Notes: generated from the letters alone by a model not told the origin. 17,131 nt of DNA from CAYFZR01 sp046760505 [NCBI: Candidatus Hydrothermarchaeota archaeon] (GCA_046760505.1 JBHIEG010000033.1:1-17131); one strand, 5' to 3'. Positions 7,917-15,857 are shown, numbered from the stretch's first letter. A program made the numbers and translations.

Positions 7917-8952
7917 TTTTCAACACCCTTGCAATTACAGGCTCGCCAGCCTTAGGTGCCCAGATTTTATCCGGATTTGAGCATATGCTCATTATAGCTG
8001 CCTCTTCTGATGCTAGATAACTGAAATCCTCTGTTTCAGCGGCTATTAAAGGTCTTAACTTTATTCTATCATTAAGACCCATCATAGAATTCCTGTTGGC
8101 AACTATAATTCCAAACGGACCGTTTAACATTGCTGAGCCATAGGTCATCCTTATTACCTTTAGTAGTTTTCTCTCTTTTTCACTCATCCTTTTTGTGTGC
8201 TTCCAGAAATCTGGTGTCAATACCTCCGCAGCTATCTTGAGGGGTAACTTATGCCTTCTTACCAAAAGATCACATAGGTATGCCACGACTTCTGTATCTG
8301 TTAAGAGCGTGCACTTATAGCCCCAGGTTTCAAGATATCTTCTATTTATTCCATAAGAACTGATCTCTCCATTATGAACGACTGACCAGTCTAGTATGTT
8401 AAAGGGATGCGCGCCACCCCACCATCCTGGTGTATTGGTTGGAAATCTTCCGTGACCCAGCCAGATATGTCCTTTGTACTTATCCACCTTGAAGAGCCTA
8501 GCAACATCTTTCGGATAGCCGGTGGCTTTGAACACACCCATGTTTTTTCCACTAGAGCAAACAAAGGCTCCATTTTCCGCTTGGTTTATTCCCATAACCA
8601 GATCTACGATATAATCATCCTTATTTTTGACATCCTCGTGGGTATCGACGAAATACCTCCATGACAGCATTTCTTTTGGAATTTCTTTGATATTTCTGGT
8701 TGGAATCTCTTCTTCCTTGTATATAATTATTTTTTCATCCTTAAGAGATTCCTCAAGACGTTCCTTTGCGATTTCATCCCTATATAATATATGAAGGGCA
8801 TATAGCTCCTTGTACTTTGGATATATTCCATAACCAGAAAAGCCGCCCCCTAGCCCATTGTACCTATAATTCATCGTGTCCATTAGGGTTATTATTTTCT
8901 TTGCCTCTATCAGCTTACCATGCTTGCTAAGAATTCCTCCTATGCCGCACAT
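7909..8952 (-). CDS. Glutamate synthase, class II glutamine amidotransferase subunit (archaeal split GltB, part 1)
   Basis: A 347-residue glutaminase subunit. It begins MCGIGGILSK; Cys2 becomes the N-terminal nucleophile after Met removal, which fixes the start at 8952. Other class II (Ntn) amidotransferase motifs are present: GHGRFPTNT (166-174, substrate Arg169), VVHNGEISSYG (191-201, oxyanion Asn194/Gly195) and LLTDTEVV (216-223, Asp219). It releases ammonia from glutamine for the FMN subunit encoded next (8-base overlap). A weak GGAG lies 9 bases before the ATG, and a TATA-like stretch near 8985-8999 could give the three glt genes their own promoter besides read-through from the AIR-synthase-like gene 41 bases upstream. 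Confidence 0.9.
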   Translation of the reverse strand: MCGIGGILSKHGKLIEAKKIITLMDTMNYRYNGLGGGFSGYGIYPKYKELYALHILYRDEIAKERLEESLKDEKIIIYKEEEIPTRNIKEIPKEMLSWRYFVDTHEDVKNKDDYIVDLVMGINQAENGAFVCSSGKNMGVFKATGYPKDVARLFKVDKYKGHIWLGHGRFPTNTPGWWGGAHPFNILDWSVVHNGEISSYGINRRYLETWGYKCTLLTDTEVVAYLCDLLVRRHKLPLKIAAEVLTPDFWKHTKRMSEKERKLLKVIRMTYGSAMLNGPFGIIVANRNSMMGLNDRIKLRPLIAAETEDFSYLASEEAAIMSICSNPDKIWAPKAGEPVIARVLKNE

Positions 8953-8993
8953 TTCTATATTCTCCGGGAGTGCTATTTCTTTGACTATAAGTT

Positions 8994-10346
8994 TTAAACC
9001 TTTCGGTATCTCTTCTCAATATGGTTTACAGCCATACTCTTTTTTCTGATTGCCCTTTCAGCCGCATCTGAGACTTTTTCTTTCATACCATTTAGATCAG
9101 GGGGTTTATGATCTACTATTTTCTTAACCTTTGTATATGCTGATTCTCTAAACATAGGTCTTATTTCTTCTTCTTTTCCCTCTTTAATCAATATTACTCC
9201 TCTTCCATTTTCCACATAGCCAACTTCATTGATTTTGACCCCTGTTTCCTCAACCACTCTCTTAACTTCTCTCGCGGTACTCTCTTCGGCAATTACTAGT
9301 AGTGAATCTAGGGAAACGCCTAGGTAATCGATATCTAAGTCCTTTAGCATTTCATAAACTTTTTTGTTCACGGTTCTTGCTATTTTTTCCTCTTCAAATA
9401 CCAATCTTACTCCCGCAGTAGTAGATATTTCATTTGCGTCTCCTCTAATACCGCCATTTGTAACATCTGCCATTGAATGTATCTTTTTTTGTAACCCTTC
9501 TTTTAGCAAGGCGTTACATGCGGTTATAAAATCTATGTTCAAAGTTTCCCTTACCACATCGAAGTATCCTGAGAATATCGCGGTTGTTGTTATGGTACCT
9601 CCTCCTGCTCCTTCTGTCATTAATATTACATCATTTGGCTCGGCAAACCTTCTCGCAGTAGGTCTATGATTTAAAGAGCCTACTGCTCCTACTGCGGAGA
9701 CCATTCTGTCTCCAATAACCATATCTCCTCCCACACGAAGAGTGCTACCTGCTATCAACGGAACATCAGCCAGTTCCGATACGGTGCATACCCCTGCTGT
9801 AAAATCGAATAGTTTTCCAATGTCCCCATCATCTGATAGATGCATATCACTTAGTAGCGCTATTGGTTTAGCGCCCATGACAAATATGTCTCTCAATGCA
9901 GCTCTAGTAACATGAAAGCCCGCTAGAAAAGGAAATTCGCTTAATCTGGAATGAGTACCATCTACCGAAACTGCTATGTATTTTCCATCATCTCTTATAA
10001 CACCTGCGTCATCCTGCTCTAAAGGATCCACCAGAACATTTTCTTTCTTGCCTATGATCTCTGCTATCTTTCTGTGTACGAAAAAGTCGCCCTCTCCTCT
10101 AGATCCAACACCCATTTCTCCCATCTTAACATTTGAAGATGGGAATGAAAATATCTCCCTCAGAAATTCATCTTCCGTATCAAATGCTCTTTCAGAAACC
10201 TCAACCTCTTCTATAATAGCCTTGGCAAATTTTTCTACATTCTTGTCTTCCTTGACTTGTGAGATTAATGAGATTAATTCTTTCAGGATCTCTTCTTTTT
10301 GTTTTCCTCTTCTCAATCCTCTTCTTGCGGTACCTTCTAGATCCAT
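8994..10346 (-). CDS. AIR synthase (PurM)-related protein, COG2144-like
   Basis: A 450-residue member of the PurM/SelD/HypE/ThiL ATP-dependent superfamily, closest from memory to the archaeal COG2144 group common in methanogens, whose reaction is not established. Residues 1-75 form a helical N-terminal extension (MDLEGTARRGLRRGKQKEEI). The ATP-binding half follows, with EMGVGSRGEGDFFVHRKI, DDAGVIRDDGKYIAVSVDGTHS and a metal/ATP region MGAKPIALLSDMHLSDDG. The C-terminal domain contains GSTLRVGGDMVIGDR, TEGAGGG and DVTNGGIRGDANEIS. It is longer than PurM (~340) and lacks the SelD Cys/Sec loop. It leads the minus-strand run into the glutamate synthase genes, suggesting shared expression with nitrogen assimilation; a direct functional link is only inferred. 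Confidence 0.8.
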   Translation of the reverse strand: MDLEGTARRGLRRGKQKEEILKELISLISQVKEDKNVEKFAKAIIEEVEVSERAFDTEDEFLREIFSFPSSNVKMGEMGVGSRGEGDFFVHRKIAEIIGKKENVLVDPLEQDDAGVIRDDGKYIAVSVDGTHSRLSEFPFLAGFHVTRAALRDIFVMGAKPIALLSDMHLSDDGDIGKLFDFTAGVCTVSELADVPLIAGSTLRVGGDMVIGDRMVSAVGAVGSLNHRPTARRFAEPNDVILMTEGAGGGTITTTAIFSGYFDVVRETLNIDFITACNALLKEGLQKKIHSMADVTNGGIRGDANEISTTAGVRLVFEEEKIARTVNKKVYEMLKDLDIDYLGVSLDSLLVIAEESTAREVKRVVEETGVKINEVGYVENGRGVILIKEGKEEEIRPMFRESAYTKVKKIVDHKPPDLNGMKEKVSDAAERAIRKKSMAVNHIEKRYRKV

Positions 10347-10373
10347 TCTAACAACTCTTAATCTTGTTGGGTT

Positions 10374-10384
10374 CTAGATATACC
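10374..10384 (-). promoter_or_regulatory. TATA box of the AIR-synthase-like gene (and possibly the glt genes)
   Basis: The minus strand reads GGTATATCTAG, centred 33 bases before ATG 10346, giving a predicted leader of about 7 bases. No strong Shine-Dalgarno is visible. Confidence 0.4.
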
Positions 10385-10460
10385 AATACATCTCTACTGA
10401 AAGAAGAATTTTTCTGATGGACTCAAATGTGACCTCAAGTTCCAATATGTTTTGACCGAG

Positions 10461-10501
10461 AATTTTATTTTACCCAAGAAGAATTTATTTTACTCAAGAA
10501 G
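10461..10501 (+). repeat. Tandem direct repeat upstream of the dehydratase-like operon
   Basis: Two adjacent copies of about 20-21 bases, 10461-10481 and 10482-10501, share the core ATTTTAC(C/T)CAAGAAG and differ by one substitution and one T in a T-run. They end 27 bases before the TATA box. Copies spaced 21 bases apart, two helical turns, on the upstream side of a promoter suit an activator binding site; this is inference from position. Confidence 0.6.
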
Positions 10502-10528
10502 TAAATTTCATGAACAATTATCACAAAT

Positions 10529-10537
10529 TTTATATAA
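10529..10537 (+). promoter_or_regulatory. TATA box of the activator/dehydratase operon
   Basis: TTTATATAA in an A-rich context lies about 35 bases before ATG 10568. The predicted start near 10559 leaves a leader of about 9 bases that contains GGTGG as a possible ribosome site. Confidence 0.55.
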
Positions 10538-10567
10538 TTCATTCATTATTGGCTTATAGGTGGAATC

Positions 10568-11359
10568 ATGACTCTGGTTGCTGGAGTCGATATCGGATCC
10601 ACAACTGCAAAAGCCTTAGTATTCAGCGATAGAGTTGAAGGGCATTCTATCTTACTAACCGGAGTTGATCCCAAATCTGCTGGAGAGAAGGCTCTAAATC
10701 TTGCTCTAGAAGATGCAAATTATAAAAGAAATGACCTAGAGTATGTGGTAGCGACTGGTTATGGTAGAATTTCCGCACCTTTTGCAAACAAGACGGTGAC
10801 AGAAATAACATGTCATGCAAAAGGCGCTCATTATCTTATTCCCGACGTCAGCACGGTGATCGATATTGGAGGACAAGACAGCAAGGCTATCAAAATAGAT
10901 GAAAGAGGCAACGTCATAGATTTTATCATAAACGATAAATGTGCAGCGGGAACAGGTCGCTTTCTGGAGTTCATATCCGAATATGTTCTCAACGTTCCCA
11001 TCGAAGAGTTAGGTAAAATTTCCCTGAATGCAACCAAAGAATGCAAAATTAGCAGCACATGCACAGTTTTTGCGCAAACAGAAGTCGTATCTCTCCTAGC
11101 AGATGGAGAAAAACCGGAAAACATCGTAGCAGGTCTACATTACGCCGTGGCTTCGAGAATAGGCTCCTTGGCAAAGCATATAGGTGCATCAGAGCCTTTA
11201 ATACTTACAGGGGGCGTAGCAAAGAATATTGGAGTAAAAAAGTCTTTAGAAAACTATTTGAATCTAAAAACAACTCAGATACCCAATAATTTTGACTCGC
11301 AGTTGGTAGGGGCTCTCGGAGCCGCGCTCATCGCTCGTGGTACGTTGAATCCGAAGTAA
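10568..11359 (+). CDS. Activator ATPase of 2-hydroxyacyl-CoA dehydratase / benzoyl-CoA reductase type (HgdC/BadF/BcrA family)
   Basis: A 263-residue ASKHA-fold ATPase. In this family a homodimer bridged by one [4Fe-4S] cluster uses ATP to push an electron at very low potential onto a partner enzyme. Seen here: phosphate-1 motif GVDIGSTTAK (6-15), phosphate-2 motif DIGGQDSK (99-106), the cluster cysteines Cys125 in DKCAAGTGRF and Cys165 in STCTVFAQTE, and the adenosine motif TGGVAKN (214-220). Both cluster cysteines sit where the known activators have them, and the length (~260) is typical. It is first in an operon with two dehydratase-type subunits (34-base gap, then 1 base), its probable electron acceptors. 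TATA box and GGTGG site precede the ATG. Confidence 0.9.
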   Translation: MTLVAGVDIGSTTAKALVFSDRVEGHSILLTGVDPKSAGEKALNLALEDANYKRNDLEYVVATGYGRISAPFANKTVTEITCHAKGAHYLIPDVSTVIDIGGQDSKAIKIDERGNVIDFIINDKCAAGTGRFLEFISEYVLNVPIEELGKISLNATKECKISSTCTVFAQTEVVSLLADGEKPENIVAGLHYAVASRIGSLAKHIGASEPLILTGGVAKNIGVKKSLENYLNLKTTQIPNNFDSQLVGALGAALIARGTLNPK

Positions 11360-11393
11360 AGAAATATAAATCGTAGGGGGAGGGGAAGAAAGG

Positions 11394-12542
11394 ATGATTG
11401 AGAATTTTGATAGCCTACTTAAGGCTCGCCCAATGGAGATAAGCGAGGCTAAAAGTAAAGGAATTAAAGTTGTGGGATCTCTCTGCATGTATGTTCCTGA
11501 AGAAATAATTCATGCGAGTGGGCTTATTCCTATAAGACTGGCTCATGGCGGAGAGGTTGAAATTCAATCGGCCGGAGAAAGATATATTCGGCAATACGTC
11601 TGTCCATTTGCAAGGGCCTCAATAGGTTATAGAGCAGAAGAAGCCAATCCATACTATAAAAGCGTTGATGCACTTGCAGAAGCATATACATGCGATGCGA
11701 TGAGATATACTCTAGAATGCTGGCAACATTACTTTAAAATACCTACTTTCTTGCTTGGACTACCTAGGGCAATAGGAGGATCGGAATACTACAGATCACA
11801 AGCCTTAGAATACTTCATGAACGAGATAAAATGGTTCAAAAAAGAGCTTGAAAATCTTTCCGGAAAAGAGATAAGCGAGGCAAGCATAAAGGACTCTATT
11901 GATCTCTACAATTCTATACGGAAGCGTCTCCGTGAAATATATGATTACCTAAAGGAAGATAGCTCGCCAATAACTTGGGAAGATGCCTTCAAAACCGTTC
12001 ACGCAGGCTTTTACCTTGATGCAAAAAAATATCTCAACGCATTAGAGAAACTATGCGACGATCTTAGAGAAAAAGAAGGAGAAGAGAAGAAAGGGCCAAG
12101 ATTACTGATTACTGGGAGCATAATGGCTGCAGGAGACTACAAGATAATTGATATACTGAACAATATAGGCGGAAACGTTGTGGTAGATAATCTATGCACA
12201 GGCTCGAGGTATTTCTGGAACCTTGTTGAAAACTCTGGGGATCCAATTAGAGCGCTGGCAGATCGATACCTTAAATTACCGGCATGTGCACGCTCGCCTT
12301 ATGCAGAAAAGAGGCTAGAATTTTTATCTGACTTAATCAAAGACTACAGAGTCGATGGTGTAATCTACTATACCATAAAGTTCTGTGAGAGTTACGGTGA
12401 CGAAGCGCAATTGGTGAGAGATTACCTGAAAGAGAGGCATGGAATCCCAATGTACCATATCGACACAGAATATGGTGTAGCGGATGTTGGTCCAATTAGA
12501 ACAAGATTAGAGGCTTTCTTAGAGATGTTAGGAGGGAGTTAA
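11394..12542 (+). CDS. 2-hydroxyacyl-CoA dehydratase/benzoyl-CoA reductase-family subunit (HgdB-like), smaller subunit
   Basis: A 382-residue protein of the HgdB/BcrC/double-cubane superfamily: two Rossmann-like domains around an iron-sulfur cluster fed by the activator. Motifs: KVVGSLCMYVPEEIIHASGLIPIRL (about 25-49, the opening typical of the family), QYVCPFARASIGY (67-79), AEAYTCDAMRYTLECW (95-110), GSIMAAGDYKIIDILNNIGG (241-260), DNLCTGSRYFW (265-275) and IKFCESYGDEAQLVRDYL (328-345). Cys31, Cys70, Cys100 and Cys331 are the plausible cluster ligands. GGGGGAGGGG lies 8 bases before the ATG, an unusually strong ribosome site. Substrate cannot be assigned: the family includes 2-hydroxyacyl-CoA dehydratases, benzoyl-CoA reductases and double-cubane reductases of small molecules. 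Confidence 0.85.
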   Translation: MIENFDSLLKARPMEISEAKSKGIKVVGSLCMYVPEEIIHASGLIPIRLAHGGEVEIQSAGERYIRQYVCPFARASIGYRAEEANPYYKSVDALAEAYTCDAMRYTLECWQHYFKIPTFLLGLPRAIGGSEYYRSQALEYFMNEIKWFKKELENLSGKEISEASIKDSIDLYNSIRKRLREIYDYLKEDSSPITWEDAFKTVHAGFYLDAKKYLNALEKLCDDLREKEGEEKKGPRLLITGSIMAAGDYKIIDILNNIGGNVVVDNLCTGSRYFWNLVENSGDPIRALADRYLKLPACARSPYAEKRLEFLSDLIKDYRVDGVIYYTIKFCESYGDEAQLVRDYLKERHGIPMYHIDTEYGVADVGPIRTRLEAFLEMLGGS

Positions 12543-12543
12543 G

Positions 12544-13797
12544 GTGGCTGAAGATATTTTACAAATACTGCCTGGCGTAGCGAAGGTGAGAGTTGATCAA
12601 GATCTTACTGGAATAGGAAAACTCATGGGACAGTGGTTCGAGTATCCAGAAATTTATAATGCAGAGCAAAAGGAGGGCAAAAAAATCGTTGTAGTTTGGC
12701 CACTAAATCCAACAGAACCCTACTTCGCTGCTGACGTAAATCCTTACGACATCTTGGGACATGAAGCAACATACCACGGACAACTAGAGGAAGATTTCGG
12801 AGAAAGAGAAGGAGGTAAGGCAATAAAAGCAGGTGAAGAGGCTGGACTCTCGGTAGATAGTTGTAGATTCAACTGCTGCTGGTACGGTGCCTTCATGACG
12901 GATAGTACTCTAGTCAAGCCAGATGCCTTTTCCATGTTCGTTGGACCATGGTGCGATAACGTAGCAAAATCATGGCAATTAGCAAGCACAAAAAAAGAAT
13001 TGCCCCTGCATGCTGTAGACACGCCTGTTTACCACCCAGATAAGGAAGATTGGGCCATTGATTATATGGTGAAGGAACTAGAAGACCTAATGGAGTGGTT
13101 AGCGAGAATATCGGGAAGAGAAACGACCGAGCAAGACCTTAAAGAGCAAATTAAAATACACAACGAGTGCAGAAAGATGCAGCAAGAAATAACCAAGTTC
13201 TTATCCCTATCAAAGGTTCCTATAAACGCATTAGACCATCATCTATCGCTTGCAATAAATGCAGACTGGTTTGGCAGTCCAGAAAAAGCACTAGATGCTT
13301 TAAAAACGCTTTATGATGAGGGTAACGAAAGGGCAAAGAAAGGCATAATGGCTCCAAACATAAGCGAGGATAATCCAAGAATATTCTGGATAGGTATGCC
13401 CACAACAGATTACCTCAAAACGTTTAGCCTCATCGAAGACCTCGGTGGAACTTACGTGGGTCAAGATGTCTATTGGACTAATTGTTACGATTTAATGGAT
13501 GAGAGAAAGGAACCTCTTGAAGCGATAGCCGAATGGACATGGAAAATGCCATACAATATTCCGACGGAATATAGGATGGAGGCAACGCTTCCCCTCATAA
13601 AGGAATCAAATCCGGATGGAGCCATATACTGCTGTAACTTCGGGTGTCATAACTGGGGATCTCCGGCTCTGATGATTAGAGACGTCCTCAAAGAAGAACT
13701 TGGAATTCCGACCTTAATATTAGATGCTACCGTACCTGCTGAACATGGACCTGAATTCAGGGAGAAAATTGGTTCTTTCATAGATATGCTGAAATAG
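12544..13797 (+). CDS. 2-hydroxyacyl-CoA dehydratase/benzoyl-CoA reductase-family subunit, larger partner
   Basis: A 417-residue second member of the HgdB/BcrB superfamily, diverged from its upstream neighbour and presumably its heterodimer partner. It starts at GTG 12544, one base after the upstream stop, with GGAGGG inside the end of that gene, so translation is coupled. Conserved elements: KIVVVWPLNPTEPYFAADV (47-65), DSCRFNCCWYGAFM (105-118), GPWCDNVAKSW (134-144), GMPTTDY (284-290), VYWTNCYDLMDE (309-320) and AIYCCNFGCHNWGSP (360-374). It is unusually Cys-rich (107, 111, 112, 137, 209, 314, 363, 364, 368), enough for a cluster larger than a single [4Fe-4S]. No membrane segment. Alternatives are an authentic CoA-ester enzyme or a double-cubane-type reductase. 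Confidence 0.82.
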   Translation: MAEDILQILPGVAKVRVDQDLTGIGKLMGQWFEYPEIYNAEQKEGKKIVVVWPLNPTEPYFAADVNPYDILGHEATYHGQLEEDFGEREGGKAIKAGEEAGLSVDSCRFNCCWYGAFMTDSTLVKPDAFSMFVGPWCDNVAKSWQLASTKKELPLHAVDTPVYHPDKEDWAIDYMVKELEDLMEWLARISGRETTEQDLKEQIKIHNECRKMQQEITKFLSLSKVPINALDHHLSLAINADWFGSPEKALDALKTLYDEGNERAKKGIMAPNISEDNPRIFWIGMPTTDYLKTFSLIEDLGGTYVGQDVYWTNCYDLMDERKEPLEAIAEWTWKMPYNIPTEYRMEATLPLIKESNPDGAIYCCNFGCHNWGSPALMIRDVLKEELGIPTLILDATVPAEHGPEFREKIGSFIDMLK

Positions 13798-13812
13798 GTT
13801 AAATTAAGAATT

Positions 13813-13835
13813 GGGGGTGCCTACCCCTTATTATT
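13813..13835 (+). terminator. Hairpin terminator after the dehydratase-like operon
   Basis: GGGGGT and ACCCCT form a stem around a GCCT loop (13813-13828), followed directly by TATTATTT, 16 bases after the stop of the last gene. The remaining gap 13836-13960 is AT-rich and shows nothing I can name. Confidence 0.6.
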
Positions 13836-13961
13836 TGATATTTCCTGAAATTCATCAGCCTTCAATTCCCTTATCTTTTAACTTACACTCGAGTAAATTT
13901 TCAATAACATAGTTGCAATCAAAATTTCAAACTGTAGTGGGATTACTAATAAATAATATAG

Positions 13962-13970
13962 TTTATAAAT
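13962..13970 (+). promoter_or_regulatory. TATA box of the MinD-like gene
   Basis: TTTATAAAT is centred 23 bases before TTG 13989. This puts the transcript start at or very near that codon, a leaderless arrangement that supports the non-ATG start. Confidence 0.5.
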
Positions 13971-13988
13971 AACTAATGGGTTAAGTGT

Positions 13989-14723
13989 TTGGGCATCTCA
14001 ATCGTGGTGACAGGAAGAGGAGGAGTTGGTAAAACTACCGTGACCTCCAATTTAGGAGTGGCACTCTGTAAGTTGGATTTCAGTACTGTAGTGGTGGATG
14101 GTGACATCCATCTTCCCAACTTGGGTTTCCACTTCAAGTTGGAAATGGCAGAGAACAATCTTCATAAGGTATTAAACGGTGAAATAGCACTCGAACATTC
14201 TTTTTACGATCATCCATCGGGTGTGGTGGTTATACCGGGAAGCTCCATCATTGATGAATCTCTTACGGTAAGCACGAAAAGACTTCCTTCAATAATAGAG
14301 TCTTTAAGCTCCCAATTTGACTTCGTTTTGATAGATGCTCCACCCGGGATACCGCTTCCAATTATAGAGATACTTCCTTCATGCGATGCTCAATTGATAG
14401 TAGTCGAGTTAGGACGGTTTCCATTAGTAACAATAGAGGAACTGAGGAAAATTGGTAATGCTGCCAAAATGACAAATTTCGTCGTTGTAAATAAATATGA
14501 TGGCTCAGAACAAATGTTAAAGTCCTTTATAGCGCAGATAGATGATTATCTACCAATAATGGGCATAATACCGTACGACAAAAAGATTTCCTCTTCAATA
14601 AGGCTAGGCGTGCCCTATCTGTATTCTAATCCTAAAACTCATGTTTCAAGATGTTTCATCCAACTGGCTGAAGAGATCACTAAATGGAGACATGGGGTTA
14701 AGATAAGGAAGTTGGTTGGGTAA
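13989..14723 (+). CDS. MinD/ParA-family ATPase with variant Walker A
   Basis: A 244-residue P-loop ATPase of the MinD/ParA (SIMIBI) class. Motifs: Walker A GRGGVGKTTVTSNLGVAL (9-26), switch I DGDIHLPNLGFHF (37-49), VIPGSSI (81-87) and switch II/Walker B LIDAPPGIP (114-122), with VVNKYD (166-171) as the base-recognition strand. The usual signature Lys of the deviant Walker A (KGGxxKT) is Arg10. The tail ITKWRHGVKIRKLVG is basic and amphipathic-looking and could bind membrane as in MinD. TTG is the only sensible start: upstream ATG 13976 meets a stop at once. It stands alone, convergent with the DUF22-like gene (2-base gap), just before a coiled-coil/membrane operon. Cargo or target unknown. 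Confidence 0.85.
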   Translation: MGISIVVTGRGGVGKTTVTSNLGVALCKLDFSTVVVDGDIHLPNLGFHFKLEMAENNLHKVLNGEIALEHSFYDHPSGVVVIPGSSIIDESLTVSTKRLPSIIESLSSQFDFVLIDAPPGIPLPIIEILPSCDAQLIVVELGRFPLVTIEELRKIGNAAKMTNFVVVNKYDGSEQMLKSFIAQIDDYLPIMGIIPYDKKISSSIRLGVPYLYSNPKTHVSRCFIQLAEEITKWRHGVKIRKLVG

Positions 14724-14725
14724 TT

Positions 14726-15091
14726 TTAGAGTAGAACTTCGACTAACATCACCATTCCTATGAGATCGCCCTTTCTGATGTCTGCTTCAATTCCTGCCAA
14801 AAACATGGCATAATCGACGTTGCGATCTTCATTCAAACGTTTCAAGGTGTCCTCTCCCACCGCGATAACATGTCCGTATGGATTTGTCGCGTAGAGGGTG
14901 TTTAGTAGTATGTATCCTGCTGGAATTTCTATTGGCCTGATCTTCAATGATTTTGCATGACCTTTTTCTATAGTTGCATCCTGGTCAGCAATTATGTGCT
15001 CTATACGAATGCGATCACTGATTACTCCTTCAAAGGATATATCTTCTACTTCCTCTCTCTTCAAATCAGTCCTTCTTAGTACCCTCACCAT
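14726..15091 (-). CDS. DUF22-like archaeal protein
   Basis: About 121 residues from the ATG chosen here (MVRVLRRTDLK). The frame also allows TTG 15103 and ATG 15097; GGTG six bases before 15091 and a TATA box predicting a start near 15097 favour 15091. Features match what I remember of the small archaeal DUF22 proteins of methanogens and Archaeoglobus: alternating strands, IEIPAGYILLNTLYATNPYGHVIAVGED in the middle, and a closing AGIEADIRKGDLIGMVMLVEVLL. It is probably an all-beta domain; no catalytic residues, signal peptide or membrane helix. Convergent with the MinD-like gene and divergent from the coiled-coil operon. Function unknown; family assignment is moderate. Confidence 0.65.
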   Translation of the reverse strand: MVRVLRRTDLKREEVEDISFEGVISDRIRIEHIIADQDATIEKGHAKSLKIRPIEIPAGYILLNTLYATNPYGHVIAVGEDTLKRLNEDRNVDYAMFLAGIEADIRKGDLIGMVMLVEVLL

Positions 15092-15116
15092 TATCATCAC
15101 CAAAAGACAGAAAAGT

Positions 15117-15130
15117 CTTATTTTATTTAT
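15117..15130 (-). promoter_or_regulatory. TATA box of the DUF22-like gene
   Basis: The minus strand reads ATAAATAAAATAAG, centred about 32 bases before ATG 15091, predicting a leader of a few bases. Confidence 0.4.
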
Positions 15131-15174
15131 CTAACTTTCGCATAAGTATGGCATTCTTTTTCGTTAATCCGATG

Positions 15175-15186
15175 ATTATAAATATA
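15175..15186 (+). promoter_or_regulatory. TATA box of the coiled-coil operon
   Basis: ATTATAAATATA lies about 26 bases before ATG 15207; AGGAG at 15195-15199 with 7-base spacing is the ribosome site. With the minus-strand element at 15117-15130 it makes a divergent promoter pair. Confidence 0.45.
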
Positions 15187-15206
15187 GTTATGTTAGGAGT
15201 AATTTT

Positions 15207-15857
15207 ATGCTCGACACCCTAATAAAAGAGAGAGAAAGAATTTTTAAGGATATTGGACGTCTACAAAAAGAATTAAACCAATATAATTCTCTTTGCATTG
15301 AAATTAAAACCGAAATAAAAGAAAGAAAAAAGGTTATGAAAGAAAAACTAGAAGAGGCTCAAAGGAGCAAAAATCAACGCGATAAAATTAACAAAGTAGT
15401 ATCCGATCTCAAAAATCAGCGCAATGAATTAAAGCAAATGATATTTTCAAACTCAAAAGAAATAACTTTATTGAAAGAGGAAAGAGATAAATTTATTGAA
15501 GGAGCCGATCTCAAACTAGAGAACTTGAGGAAAGAATATAAAAAGATTCTTAACATGTTACAACGGCTGGAACGTAAAGTAGAAACTAGCGTATTAACCA
15601 AAGAAAGGGAGAAAAAGTTAGTGGAAGAATCAAATAAACTAAGAACAAAATTAAAGAAATTAGAGAATGCAATGAAATTAGAAGATAAAATATGGATATT
15701 AAGAAAGAGAAATAAAGAATTGAAAGAAAAAGAGCAAAAATTATATAAGGAAATGGTAGAACATGTTGCTCAGGCGGAGCAATATCATAAAAAAATGCAA
15801 ATTTGTTACCAAGAAATAAATGAGAATAGAGACGTTGTAAAAAAAATTAAAAAATGA
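15207..15857 (+). CDS. Coiled-coil protein, COG1340-like, N-terminal part (frame broken near 15845)
   Basis: 216 residues that are almost entirely Lys/Glu/Leu heptads, without signal peptide, membrane helix or Cys-based motif, so a long rod-like cytoplasmic protein. AGGAG precedes the ATG. The frame stops at 15855-15857 right after the homopolymers A8 (15839-15846) and A6 (15849-15854). Dropping one A joins it to the next frame as VVKKLKNDLSDVERKIEILR with unbroken coiled-coil pattern, giving a protein of about 297 residues. That is the length and ending of archaeal COG1340 coiled-coil proteins as I remember them. Either the gene is frameshifted (mutation, read error or slippage) or it ends here and the next frame is separate. 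Confidence 0.7.
   Translation: MLDTLIKERERIFKDIGRLQKELNQYNSLCIEIKTEIKERKKVMKEKLEEAQRSKNQRDKINKVVSDLKNQRNELKQMIFSNSKEITLLKEERDKFIEGADLKLENLRKEYKKILNMLQRLERKVETSVLTKEREKKLVEESNKLRTKLKKLENAMKLEDKIWILRKRNKELKEKEQKLYKEMVEHVAQAEQYHKKMQICYQEINENRDVVKKIKK

Noticed and set aside
10568-13797. Assignment as a benzoyl-CoA reductase or as a 2-hydroxyglutaryl-CoA dehydratase specifically
   Set aside because: No pathway neighbours are present and subunit motifs are shared by the whole superfamily; only the superfamily can be supported.
13911-13948. Stretch starting GTTGCAATCAAAATTTC and ending GGGATTAC, reminiscent of an archaeal CRISPR repeat
   Set aside because: Only one copy, with no spacer-repeat pattern around it; resemblance is superficial.
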